This document shows, in pieces, positions 39,290 to 52,500 of a stretch of DNA of 64,000 nucleotides. The position numbers were made by a program, and so were the translations under genes. The notes beneath the pieces are model-generated. The model was not told where the DNA came from. It did no database searches and worked only from the letters and a program-made list of their open reading frames with translations. Positions within the stretch are counted from its first letter, which is position 1. Each line of letters begins with the position of its first letter. Origin of the DNA: Trichoplax sp. H2 (lineage: Eukaryota > Placozoa > Uniplacotomia > Trichoplacea); assembly GCA_003344405.1 (NCBI GenBank), contig NOWV01000021.1, positions 248,001 through 312,000 on the forward strand. The letters run 5' to 3'.

Positions 39290-40175
39290 CTATTTTTTAG
39301 AGATTTCTAATAAGAGTAAACCTTCAAAGTCTCTGGTATACTGTATCATTTGTTCTTTGAGTAATCCTTGATTAACTAATTAACAATCGAATGAAGACTT
39401 ACTTATAGTCGCGAGTACTAGCAGCACACGCCCCTTTCTAACTTACAATCTACAACTGTACTAGGAACTTCGAAGAGGAATTAGGGACTGAAGTCTCGCT
39501 ACGCTACTCAAAGCGTAACAAATGTGGAGGCCATTACTCTAAATGGGTACAGTAAAGAGTAGTGTCAAAAATAATGTGAAATTGTTTGTAGACGCCTGGT
39601 AATAGTTAGTAATACGAAGGACCTTAAAAAGTTAACCCGAAACCTGACTTGCACTCGGATTCGAGAGAGGGATTCGGCTTAAGTAATTCTATTCTGATAC
39701 AGTATACTGTACAGTATACTGTTTACTGGCATACTATTTTTTTTAGGAAATTCTAATAAGAGCAAACCTTCAAAGTCCCTGGTATACTGTATCATTCCTT
39801 CCTTTAGTAGCCGTTGATTTAGTCATTAGCAATCGAATGAAGACTTATTTGTAGTCCCTAGTACTTATAGCACACGCCCCTTTCTCACTTAGACAATTTA
39901 CAACGGTAGCAGGGACTGCTAAAAGATAGAAAATCTCTTTCTCAGGACTGTCTGACAGTAGTTAGGGACTTCTGAGAGGAATTAAGGACTGAAATCTCAC
40001 TACTCAAAGTGTAACAAATAAGGAGGCCATTACTCGAAATGACTACAGCGTAGAGTGGTGTCCAAAATGATGTGGAATTGTTTGCAGACGCCTAGTAATA
40101 GCTAGTACGAAAGACCTTAAAAAGCCAAGCCGAAACCCGACTTTGAATTCGGACTCGAAGGAGAGATTCGTCTTG
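39290..40175. repeat. Tandem duplication, two diverged copies of ~440-450 bp
   Basis: Copy 1 begins near 39294 and copy 2 near 39738. Shared blocks include CCTTCAAAGTC(T/C)CTGGTATA, CAATCGAATGAAGACTTA, GCACACGCCCCTTTCT and GGAGGCCATTACTC, and a GACCTTAAAAAG(T/C)(T/C)AA block near the end of each. Substitutions plus a short insertion in copy 2 separate them. No coding potential is seen. Confidence 0.85.
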
Positions 40176-41132
40176 AGTAATTCTTTTCTGATACAGTGTT
40201 TGTATAGCGATTGGACTCATTTCGGGTTCCAAAATCAACCGTTTGATCGGGTTTTACAGCATCGGGTTGTTACTGTATACACTCGTCAGGGGCTAGTAGG
40301 ACAGACGGCAAGACAGATGCTGAGATCACATCTGCCTCAGAAGTCCCTGGTACAGTACTGTACTACAAAATACTGTATTCAAATGTGTAAAATAGATATC
40401 GCTTAAAATGCGTTTACTGAAATCATCAAGTTACGACAAGGAGACTACTCGAAATCACTTTAGTAATCCATCGCTCAGCCACAGGTTATAGAAAAATAGT
40501 ATATATCTACTTGTACACTCACTCAAATGTACAGTACAGTGCTGTGGTTAGAGTTGATAATACTATACTGTCTACTGTCCATACAGTACTCTACGTTTGC
40601 AAAATGTGGACCCTTAAAAGAGGACAACGATATCACCTAATCACCAGCCTCCGGTAGCGACAGATATTTTGCACCATAGACTCTTATGGCTGACAAAATA
40701 CTAAACGGAAGGACAGAAAGACAAGGGGTGTCATGATTTCGTGCCCAGACTGTAGTGGGCTACTACTACTCCAGTATGGGTAGACTGTCCAGTGTTGTCA
40801 AGGAGAAAAAAGGCTCAGGCCCATCTCCAACTTTGGGATTTCACTTCGCCATTCCAATCATCCAAACACGACAGTACTAGACGACAGATTTCAACTGGAG
40901 ATTGATTCCTCAATTATTCTATAACATCCAATCGAAAACTTTGGATTATGCTAGCTGCAAAGTGTAAGTCATGATGATTTAGTAGCATGCTTGCAAAGTA
41001 TTTTTTGATATGCTGCTTAGAAGTAGGACAGGCAGCAACTTTTCAACAGGTTTAAATTGCATCATGTAAAATGGATTCAATCGTCTTTTCCAACTTTCTA
41101 GAGTGCACCTAAAAACTTAAGAAATCGCAATA

Positions 41133-44100
41133 ATGCAGTTTACTGTGGATGATTTTGAGGTAACATTGTGCATAGTGTAGATTGTAGACGGAAATAATTT
41201 CTAGTTATGCTAGAATGACATGGAATTCTATCATTAATAAAATTGCTCGAAATTACGGATAGATTGTCCTATGCGATTTTGACAAGCTTATAGAAAGCAT
41301 GCAATACTATAGTCGAACTGTTTGATATCAAGATACTTTAGGCCACTTTAGAACCAATGTTAAGAAGCACGTTATTGTTATTCCATCTTGTCATGTAGGT
41401 CAAAAACAGTCTTCATCGTCAGTCTTTAGACCTATATACTAGAAGCTAGAAAGGATAGAGTAATAGACAAGCGTTGATATCAACTTTCTGTTGATTTTTG
41501 ACCTTGACGAGTAATACAACGTAATGACGACAATCACTATACCTAAACACAATTTCTTCTTGTAACTCCCTGATTCAGTTTGTTGGGCAATTCGTGTAAT
41601 AACGTCTTTACTAAACTATTATTTATCAACAGAACGATTTCGATCTGAAAGATTTCATTGAGCGAATCTCGCGTTCATCAACCGGTAGCGGAATTCGTGG
41701 CAAGCCGGAATCTTTCAATCCTCAAGCTTTGCATGTAACATTTGAAGAAGCTATTGATAGCTTACAAAGTGTATTAAAAAGCACAGAAAATAGAGTTAAT
41801 ACAATAGAAGAAACTTGCAAAACTGAAGAATATGAACATCGCAAGCGATTACAATCACTGCAAAAGGCCTTAGATGTACGAAATTGAATTAGAATGCTTT
41901 TAATTTAATCTTATTCTATGGCTTCCACTTTAAATATTATCCACTACTCCATGTAACTAATGTGTCAATTAGTGAGCTAGCCATACCCAAAATTAGCGAT
42001 AGCTTAGTGCTTCTATTAATGATGTCCCTTTTACTCTGTGTATAATTCTTTTCTCCTAACAATAATACTAGACTGCCATTGATCGTTTTGAAGATCTGGA
42101 TCAACGTGTAAACTTTGTAGCGACGAAAGTTGTCCATGTCGGTGATCAATTAGAAGGGGTTAATATGCCCAGATCCCATGATGTCGAGGCACAAAAGTTA
42201 ATGTCCTACTTTTCTGAATACATGGCAGACAGAGATCCACTGGTTATCGTTGTTGAAGATCCTAACAAAGTACGTTATATAGCATTTCTTGACCGATCTA
42301 GATGGTCTATACTAATTGCCAATGAATTAAAATTATTATTTTGAAAATTTTAAATCAGCTAAAGTCATCGTATCTAGCAATTTTACAATTTCATCCAATT
42401 TCCATCGATACTAAATAAATTGTTATTAGTAAAGATAGACTTTAGTGGGTATAACTCAAAACTAACATAGCCATATCCAATGCACTATATCAAGGTTGCC
42501 GAAGCAGCGGATATCATTCAAAACTTATATCATCTATCTCAAGATCTGCCTACCGAGGGGTATGTAGCTAGTAATATCAAGGCTATGTAAATATCTATCT
42601 CGTATTGTAGTATTAATGATTGGCAATATTGCCAAGTCTACTCCGAAATGAAAGATTGTATTCAATTTTAAATTCTTTTCACAGATTTGAAAATGTCAAA
42701 AGCAGAATAAATGGTAAATAAAATAAAAATCATCTTACAAGAATTAAACAAGAATCAGCACAGATACTATCACTACATCAACTAAAGTATCCTTAAATTT
42801 AAGATTGCTTTTTAAATATTGAGCGGTAATGATTTGCTCTTGAACAGAAAAATACAAAGAAGTTGAAAACCGATTGAAATGTGAATTTGCAGTAGCACAT
42901 CAAGCAAAAGATGTCAAGAAAATGAAGGATATTTCCAATACTTTAGCACCATTCAAGGTAATTTATTATTATGCTTTAATTGGACGTCTTACAATTGCTG
43001 AGGTTATTTATTAAGGCAATTTGTCCAATTTAAATATATATTACGGATCATAATGAAAGTCTGTATTATTTCTATGATATAGGGATATAATCAATGCATA
43101 GAAGATTTCATTACCGCTTGTCAAAGGGTATATTTGGAACTAGTGCAATGCTCAAATATCTTTTCAATTTTCCAACTATTTTACGTGTCCTTTCATTAAC
43201 AAATTGCAAATAAATACAGAATCAATTTACCTCGGTCAACGCATTTGATGATATTTTACGAATTTGCGAACGAGTAAGTTGCCAAGGAAGTTTACATGAT
43301 CATTATAAGATTCTATTATTATATTCAAAAGAATCGATGTCATTTAGCCTTGTCATTCTTCTCTTTACTGCCTTTATAGGCCTACGATATTATTAAGGAA
43401 GTTTTTAGCGATTATAATCATATTATGGCAACTCTAGTTGAAAATATCTTTGATGGACATGTCAAGGTAACAATTGGCTGTAACAATATCACATTCTATT
43501 TGACTGTTACTATGCACAAAATAATCATAACGATTTGTTTTAAAGGAATACGTCCATACAAATCTTGATAAACTTTACCAAAATGACAAAGAAAAATATT
43601 TGAAATCCCTCTATGATTACTATGACAGGTATATACATAGGTAGAATTAACACTTATCGGCTACTGCTAGGATAATAACATACTGCTGTCATTCTAAAGA
43701 CAGTAATCAAGTTATCCAATTTTCTTCTCTCAAGATTTCACAAAGTCACCAGTATAATCACTAAAAAGTATGACTTAAGTTCAGAGGTCAGCATTGTAAA
43801 TAAAAGCAAAAAGAGCATATTTGGTTCATACATGGAAGACTATATTAGTGTTGAAGTAAAACACTTGCGAGATATGTTTGATAATTCTATATCGTCGTAC
43901 TACTCGTCAATTGGTCATCAAAAAAGGCAAATTGCAACCGGAGGGTAAAGTTTTTGAAATATAAAAATGAAGCACTGTAAATACTGTGATTTCCTTGTAG
44001 GTCTTATTCTGTACTTGACTTTTTAAATAAGACTCTCTCAAGCATTCCTAAAACGTTCAACTGATACAAGTGGTATAGGAGATGAATCTTTAGTCTCTCA

Positions 44101-45705
44101 AGAAGTAGCAATTAATATGTTATCCGAAAGTCGAAATGCCATTTTACGATGTCATCTGGTATCTTCTTTAGTAAAGTTTTTAACCCATAACTACAAGGAA
44201 TTGACTAATACAACAATTTATTCTATATTATTATAGCTTGCACCGAAACTGAGCTTACCAAATTATATATGGCAGATTTTTGAAGTTCTACTTGAAAAAC
44301 TATGTTTAGACCATATTAGTTATGCTATTGATATCAGTCTCCAAAGTATGCAAATTGTTGAAGTTTATTAATAAATTAGGACAGAACTTAAAAATTATTA
44401 AGTAGCAATTGCAAATTTTTATTGATACATTTTTGCAGTGATTCCCAGCTCGTCTCCTAATACGCAGCCAGATGGCCGTTTTTGCGATGTTTCCGGACAA
44501 GCAAACGCAATTATTCAATTATTAAAAAAACATTTCAACGAAAATGTTTTGCCTGTTATTGGGTAGGCTGTTGCATAATTGCATAACACTGTTTCCATTA
44601 TCTGTGCTTAGAATTTATTATTTTTTCAACCATATTTTCAGGTCTACCGCAATTTACGATAGTAGTATCCAAAAAAGAAATGCCATATTACAACAACTAG
44701 AAGAAAAAATTGATCAGGGACTTGAAAAGTAAGATAAATAGTATATCTTTGAATAACTAACAAACGCTAAAAAATTGACTTATTTATATTTTAGATCTGT
44801 TCAAGCAGCGATTAGTTGGTTAAAGCATATACTGTCAACTGAACAAAAGAAGACTGACTTTAGACCAGAAGATAGTAAGATCGTCGTGGAATTGACCACT
44901 CCTGTAAGTCGTATAACTAATGCATGCTATTAGCTGGTCTATTAGCGTATTTTCTGTATAAAATTCCCATTAAAAGTATGTAATTTAAAAAGTTTACTTG
45001 TTATACAGGCTTGTTCCAGTTGTATTCAGTTTATTAGACTACAAAGAAAGTTAATAAAAAGTTGTTTAGATGGTAAAAATGTTGAGGAAGTATTAAAAGA
45101 ATTTGGCGTACGATTTCATCGAATTTTATATGATCACTTACAACAATTCGCGTACAACTCCATGGGTAAATATTGATAACGAGTGTTTTATGCTTTTAGT
45201 TTTAATGGTATAAACCTAATTCCATTCCTATACGAATTGATTGTACTTTTTTATCTGTAGGTGGAATGTTTGCTTTAGCTGACGTTCACAGTTACCAAGA
45301 TTGCATTAAAGAATTCCAGGTATTTTTTTAAAACTTCCAATTTAAGTAAACCATTACTATAACAACTGAATGAGCTTTGTACCTATAGTATCTGAGTAAC
45401 TTCACTGTGTATTACTCGCTTCAGATACCATTGTTAGATAAATTATTTTCAACTCTACACGCACTATGCAAGCTCTTAGTCACAAACCCAGAGAATATAC
45501 GTCAACTTTGCTGCGAAGAACAACTGGTATGTAGTTCATTTAATGTAGGAAAATAGTACATCACTGGTACAGATTAATTTAATCTAACTGCATTATTTTA
45601 AACCCTATGACGTTGTAGGCCTCCATGGATCGAAATGTTTTACAGCAATTTGCCAATTTAAGAACAGATTATAAAACTGCTCGATTAGCAAAGCACTTTC
45701 AGTGA
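41133..45705 (+). CDS. EXOC5: Exocyst complex component 5 (Sec10)
   Basis: Exocyst subunit that tethers secretory vesicles to the plasma membrane. Twenty exons join without a frame break to give 703 aa (human about 708, from memory): 41133-41159, 41633-41875, 42072-42269, 42495-42559, 42685-42713, 42848-42957, 43083-43127, 43220-43273, 43380-43466, 43546-43628, 43735-43944, 44032-44158, 44237-44345, 44439-44562, 44642-44728, 44795-44903, 45009-45165, 45261-45319, 45425-45526, 45619-45705. The N-terminal coiled coil has RVNFVATKVVHVGDQLEGVN. Later blocks include DRFEDLDQ, EQKKTDFRPED, VLKEFGVRFHRILYDHLQQF and the C-terminal NLRTDYKTARLAKHF(Q). At exon 12 a nearby upstream AG (44000) would give a stop; the acceptor before 44032 restores the family frame. 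The first exon encodes only nine residues; its Met was chosen because it splices in phase to the conserved FIERI block. Confidence 0.96.
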
Positions 45706-46500
45706 TATAATACAGTAATAATTCCAACCTGTAGCGATATATTTTGTAGCAATTATTGTAATTTTACATGGACATAACTAGTTACATCTGTTATGGACTG
45801 GTATCATTAATGGGTCCTCTTTAAAAATCGATAACAATACAAGGTACATATTCAGTTTATGGATTTGTTAGATTGTTCTTATCGTTTAACTGGAATATAT
45901 GAACGAAGGACTACGACAGTCATCATCGTGTATCAATCGCAATAAACATCACAAATGGTCCGTTACTGTAGATTTTTAATCACAGTTTTCATGTAGTTTC
46001 TACACAAAAAGGTATACTATGTCTATCATGTAATGACCATTGCAAGTTTTATCGTAATGTTAAATTTGTCTTATGGATTGACCTTAATCATTGTCTCATA
46101 TCTTTTACAATTACATATTTACTATAACTGGAGTATCGCAATTATCGGTACTATTTACGGCAACAATTTTATGTTGTTTGTCCTGTCATGTTAAGGGTAT
46201 CGAAATTGAGAAATTATTTGTTTTCTATGTAAAACATTAGAAAAAATCAGATGTAAAATATTACATTTCTGTTTGGATATATCATGTTCAAGCTTTTGTG
46301 ATAGATTCGTTAAAAAGAACGTAATTTTAACTCCAACTTAACAGGATTACTTTTACTTAGTAATATGTAAATGATAATATGATTATAATTATTAAACGAT
46401 GTACTGTACAAGGGTAACATTGTAGATAAATTTAGAGTATCATCATACATACAATCCAAATTACCTATACGAAGTAATTGCCAATAGATACGCCTGAAAC
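45706..46500. other. Convergent 3' spacer, EXOC5 to CFAP97-annexin gene
   Basis: 795 AT-rich bases. A plus-strand AATAAA near 45940 is a candidate EXOC5 polyadenylation signal. No coding or repeat feature is seen. Confidence 0.45.
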
Positions 46501-49500
46501 TTAAAGTAGCATTTTCAAGAGCATAATTTGACTATCAGTTATAATATTATCTTGAATATCATCAATTAGTTCAGCGTCATACTTCTGTTCGTAAGCGATT
46601 TTGATATCATCTAGATCGACCTGCATCAAAACAAATTTCACATCAGTTACAATTACTTTAACAAGCTTTTCTACCTGCTAGAATTTAAAAGATAGTCGAT
46701 CATATTAGTAAATACTATCATTGTATTAAATCTGATTTTAATGTGGCTTTCACAACATAACGATATTTAATGCATTAAGCATTTATAATTCCGATCTTAT
46801 CGAACCTCATGTCTAGTTATGATCACCCTTGAAATGGTTTTCAAATCCATCTCATTAATGGCAGCATGTAACACGACAGCAAAATAACCCGGTGTATCAG
46901 TTACACATTTAAGGATTGACTTTAAACTCTCATTAGTTGGGCTTTGAATTTTTTCATCAACAGTTTGATAAATATCCCCAGTGGTACTTTCCTAGACGTT
47001 ATCCAAATGTATTATGATTAAATTCAATATGCATGTACCGGTATATCTCATATACCCGTATAATTATCGAATTATTCATTAAGTAATTTATGACGTTACC
47101 TCTTTAAAATGATTACAAACTTCCCTGATATGATTAAAGTTTCGTGTTGACAATGTGGTATTCAATTTGGAATTATCTGATGCCCAATCTTCATTGTCGG
47201 CCTTCATAGATCAGTTATCGATTAATTAATATGAATAATTAAGTTCCTCTCATGATATCATTTCATTGATACGGCACTATGTACCATTAAACTTAGGAAT
47301 ATTTATCGAAATACATTCAAATTGTTTACAAATATCCACTCATAGAGAGAGAAAGAGAAAACAACTTCACCTTCATTGTATCCACTATCGTACTATAGTC
47401 TAATAAGAATTTGTGCTTACCTCAAGCAACTGACGAACATCATCTTTAACAGCGGACTCATCCACAACATCATTGATTTCTCTCCTTGTCTGAAGAATAA
47501 TTAATTAATGCAAGCGCTGTATAAGTAAAATTGGTGTAGCTTTTGGTAGCACATCCACATTAGGGTAACGACTATCGGCACAAGCTATGCAAGCATTCAC
47601 TATATTAGCTATAAGTTATACCGTAATAAATGATGTCAAGAGTTTTCCTATTCTAGACTGGCGATCTCCAGATAGATTCGCTTCCAATGTCATACCAAAC
47701 TCAGATTCATATACTTCAGCAATTGCTTGTAATTCCTATTCAATAAATTTATAACCAGCATTATATATGGTATTCTATATTACTACAATGCTGAGCATAC
47801 CAATTTCAGATATATTTGCAAATGACCTACGGTTTGACACTAACATTTATAAATAATAAATAATCCTTACCAAAAATGTTCTACTGCAAACAATTTCAAT
47901 CATAACAGATGCTCTATTTCCACTTCCCTAATTCAATATCGAAATAGTGTGTATTAGTCTAATAAAACATAAGGCTATTGACTAGAATCGAGCTTTCATC
48001 TACTGTACATATCGATCTCAATCTAAGTTCACCCATAGATTCAATCAATCATCAAACCTGAATTGCATCATGAAGCGCCTTTGCATCGTATTCTGATTTC
48101 TCCGTTAGCATCACGTTAAGAAGCTCTGTATAATCACCTCCCAACTCAACTTTAGTATCGCTTAATAAATCCTAACAAATTTTAAATAGTTCTAGGTAAG
48201 AAAAAATCAAATAACAAATGATAACCATTTAAATCCGGTCTTGCCTGTGAATATTTTGAAGTATATGCTTTAGAAATTTGTATTCGTTGGTCTCGTCTTC
48301 TTTCTCCCAGCAGATCAACTATGGTATCACCACCTGAATCTAATCATTCGTATGATAATTTATGCAAAAAATATCATTATTCGCACTTCACTATATTACA
48401 TTAAAATAATTTATTTTATATTTTATCACATTATAAGATAATTTAACCTCCTAAAAATGCAGCAGTATATACTATTCGATTGAATTCTAATATTATTATC
48501 GCCTACCCAAATCACCAAAGGCATGATACAAAATTTTAGCATCATCATCAGGATCAAAATTTGTCGATTCAGGAACATCCTATTTTTGTATTCGTTATGA
48601 AATAGTAATATTGATCATCAAATTAATCTAATCGTCCAACTCTTTTCAAGACTTTACTTAAATACTTAAAAATAAAGCCTTATATTTATTCCTTTACCGA
48701 TTTTTTATCCTGATCATCTACTTCCTTAGAATCTTCATTTTTGCCATCTCCATGAACTGATTCATTTTCTTTCTTACCATGATGACTGCTATGGCTACTG
48801 CGACGACTACTATTTCCATGACTGCTGTGATGGCTACTATGTTTGTTGTCATCATCGCTACGATGGCTATGACTGTTATGATTTCCACCACTGGAGCGAC
48901 TACCAGCATTACTACGATCTGAAGGGATATCTCCATGGTTTTCGTTTGCAGTTGCTAAATCTTGATCATGATTGCTCTTATTATCTTCCTGCTGCTGTTC
49001 ATCAGCCACATTCTCATTCTGATCTTGATTATCTGCCTGTTCTTGGTCTCCAACCTGATCTTTATTTTCAACTTGGTCGTGAATTTCAGCTTCGTCCTGA
49101 TTTTCAGCCTGGTCTTGAATTTCAGTCTGATCTTGATTTTCAGACTGATTCTGATTTTCAGCCTGGTCTTGAATTTCAGTTTGGTCTTGATTTTCAGACT
49201 GATCTTGATTTTTAGACTGATCTTGATTTTCAGCCAGATCTTGATTATCTAGTTGATCATGATTTTCAGCCTGGTCTTGATTATCAGGCTGATCTTGCTT
49301 TTCAGACAGATCTTGACTTTCAGCCTGATCTTGATTTTTAGACTGATCTTGATTTTCAGCCAGATCTTGATTATCTAGTTGATCATGATTTTCAGCCTGG
49401 TCTTGATTATCAGGCTGATCCTGCTTTTCAGACAGATCTTGACTTTCAGCCTGATCTTGAATATCTAGTTGATCATGATTTTCAGGCTGATCTTGATTTT

Positions 49501-52500
49501 CAGGCTGATCTTGATTTTCAGACTGAGCTTGATTTTCAAACTGACCTTGATTTTCAATCTGATCTTGATTATCTGGTTGATCATGATCATCAGCTGAGAC
49601 AGGTTGAGTTTTATTTACATCGTGAAGGTCTTCATCAGCCAATTTATCCTGATCATCATATACTTCGCGATTCGTTTCGTGATCATCAACTGGTGAAGGC
49701 TGATTGCTCCTGGCTTCAGATTTTGCGTCCTCAAGTAGCTCTAGCTGCCGATCCCTATCATCATGATTTTCGCTAACACCTTCTTTCTTATTTAGAGCAT
49801 CGTCAGTTTCATGATGCTCATCATCGCTATAACTCGTAGCACCATTCATTAAATTGTCATCATGCATCGATTTTTGATCATCAGGTGTTACAGCTCTACT
49901 AGAGTGTTTACTACTGTGTTCACTATCGAATTTATCACTGTAAGGTGTCGGAGTTCGACTTTTATCCATTTTTTCTTGATGGTTATCGCCATCACGTTCA
50001 TCTATGTGGCTATCTTCTACAGCAACGGGAGATTTAAGGTCATCATCCGGTGATTTTGAGTTTTCGTTTTTCGATTTTATATTAGGAAGAACTTTCGGTT
50101 TTGGTTTAATTTGCTTCTCTGTCCCATTAGCTTTCTTTACCGGTGGTAAAACATTATGGTTATTTTTAAAGCTTTTATTAGGTACAGTTTTATGACGTGC
50201 TCGATTTGGCGCAGCCTGAAATGATATAATTCTCTATTATTATTATATTCAATGTTTAGAAGGAGATAATTTCGATATTGCTCTACTTTAAATTATTTTC
50301 TATCTTATCATTAGAGATCTGTATCTATATAGATGATCAATCATCCTCTTGACTACGAATTCAATCTTAATATTCTGCATACCACTTTAGGAACATTATT
50401 TCTCTCAACTTCATCATTACTTTTAGTACGATGATGCCGGTAGTTGTCTTTAGAATAGTCCTTAAGAAGAACATTGTAATTAAATTCATTTATGCCGACA
50501 TTTACAGATAATATAAAATTGATAAGATTGTTAATGAACGGTAGCGTTAGTCTAAACATTTGGTGTGTAAAAGCATGGATAACCTTTAATTATTCCAATT
50601 ACCTTATTATTGCCTCCTCTTAGTTGCAGCTGAATAATTATCCAGAAATGCGAATTAACAAAACGTAAGTAAGGAAAATTCGTACTATATCCGGATTATC
50701 AGCATAGTGCTATTTAAATAATATAATCTTTTTCTCCTTAAAAGTATTCTATAGCGCTTATAGACATTACTAACATTCATAGCGACTTACAGATGTTTTT
50801 ACGTCTACTCGATAATCTTTAGTCGTATCATCATGACACTTTAAGTAGTATAAATGCTTCTGAAAGTCTTCCTCCTACGAAATGAAGAAAAATAGATTGA
50901 TAAAGGATTGATTCGGTACAGATATAGTCGCATACTTCACATGATAACAGAGTAGAACTGATTGAATTATAACTTTTAACATAAATTGGATCATCCTCTA
51001 TAATACTGTATTACATAATATATTCCGATATAGTATGGGCAAGTAATAAGCCTTACTATCAGCATAGTTTCTGCATATTAATTATATAAAGCAACAACAT
51101 AGCATGAAATTGATTTAATGTAATTAAAGTAAAATTGATAATTTATCATATTTTACCCATCGTCCAGTATGATAGGTTGGCCCAATGCTTTTTAGTTTTC
51201 CTAAAAGAGCCTAAATTATACAAGCAATTATAATTACTGGAGCAATAAGTCTTACCAATATACAAAGTTTAATCAATTCGAACATTCATTCATACACCTG
51301 TAGGTAGTACATTACAGTCAACACTACAAGAAATTAGTGACATATCGAAAATATCCATGCACCTGTCATTATTCATAATGTGGTCTAAACTATGTTATAT
51401 TTTGAAAGATAAACTACAGATAATATAAAGTACTAAAGAAAAACATCACTACTTTTTATAAGCTTCGGTTAAATATGGCATAACCATTAAAACAGCTGAA
51501 CATAATCAGAATAAATATGTGCGCAGATTTCAAATTCCATTCACTAAACATTTTTTGATTTTAAGAGTAAATTCATTTTATTCACCTGATTTTCCTGATT
51601 AATTTTATTAACCACTGCCTCTCGATAGGGTTGATTTAAGCTACCATAGAATATTAAAAAACGATTAAGAAATTAATTTATCCATGTAGCCTAATGACAA
51701 TGGTAAACCACAGTCATTACTGCATCATTTTAATAAAGCCACTTTATAGAAACTCGAGCTTCTAAGAGTATATCTTAGCTTAATTATCCGATATTTTGAT
51801 TAAGGTACAACTCTGCCTATTTATGTCTTGTTTTAAATTAATTATATGACTAATAAGAAATTCTAAAGAGGAATACTGGATTGTGCGATGTTAATCTATT
51901 AACGACTATTAATAAATGTGACGTTAAATTTTTCGGACGGCAAATATAAATATTTTCACATTGTAACTCACGCATTCCGAATGAGCTAATATGCTCCACA
52001 CTGTGATACTCTACAACGTACTTTGTTTATAAAATCTATAAAATTGTATGCAGTCTACAGTATGTTAATTCAATAATCTGTTGTCTAACACAACCGTATA
52101 TATGTCACGGTGAACCCCGGGAATCAGTTTCTATTAACTAGAGGTCATGAAAGGTTCATAGACAGAAAAACGACTATAACTTTGAGGCAGAGTATGCTAA
52201 TGAAGTAATGTAGTTATTCAACCATGCATATCATCTTAACACGTTGAATAAACCGAATACTTTCACTTATCTAATAATTGACCTAATAGTTGTTTAAAGT
52301 GTGAGTGAAATTATTTCAGGCCAATCTGAGTCATTTCTTCTTATTATTTACAAAATCGCTATTATGCCATTTTCCAGTCTATTACAAGATATCAAGCGAC
52401 GAGAAGCAATTTTACCTTTTAGCCCCTTGCTCATTCCAGTTATCCACTTGGCCCCGCCTGCTCATAATATGCGACATTTTAGCTAGTAGAATTCTATTCT

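Larger units (their letters stand above)
38174..41132. other. Repeat-bearing intergenic region, PAQR B to EXOC5
   Basis: These divergent genes should have their promoters here. It contains a 13-bp-stem hairpin (38871-38902), a two-copy tandem duplication (about 39290-40170) and several TACAGTACTGTAC motifs (about 39160, 39705, 40350, 40535). A plus-strand frame at 38543-38830 (95 codons) matches nothing I recognise and is not called. Confidence 0.45.

Noticed and set aside
43985-44032. Early acceptor for EXOC5 exon 12 (after 44000)
   Set aside because: It reads into an in-frame TGA; the acceptor just before 44032 restores the conserved Sec10 frame.
48946-49252. Two plus-strand frames rich in Phe/Leu/Asp
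   Set aside because: They are antisense shadows of the 18-base coding repeat, whose length is a multiple of three and keeps all frames open.
48686-49969. 427-codon frame as a self-contained repeat protein ending at the stop at 48686
   Set aside because: The frame is open upstream to an acceptor at 50215, and a consensus donor just before the stop splices in phase to the annexin exon. It is exon 8 of a larger gene.
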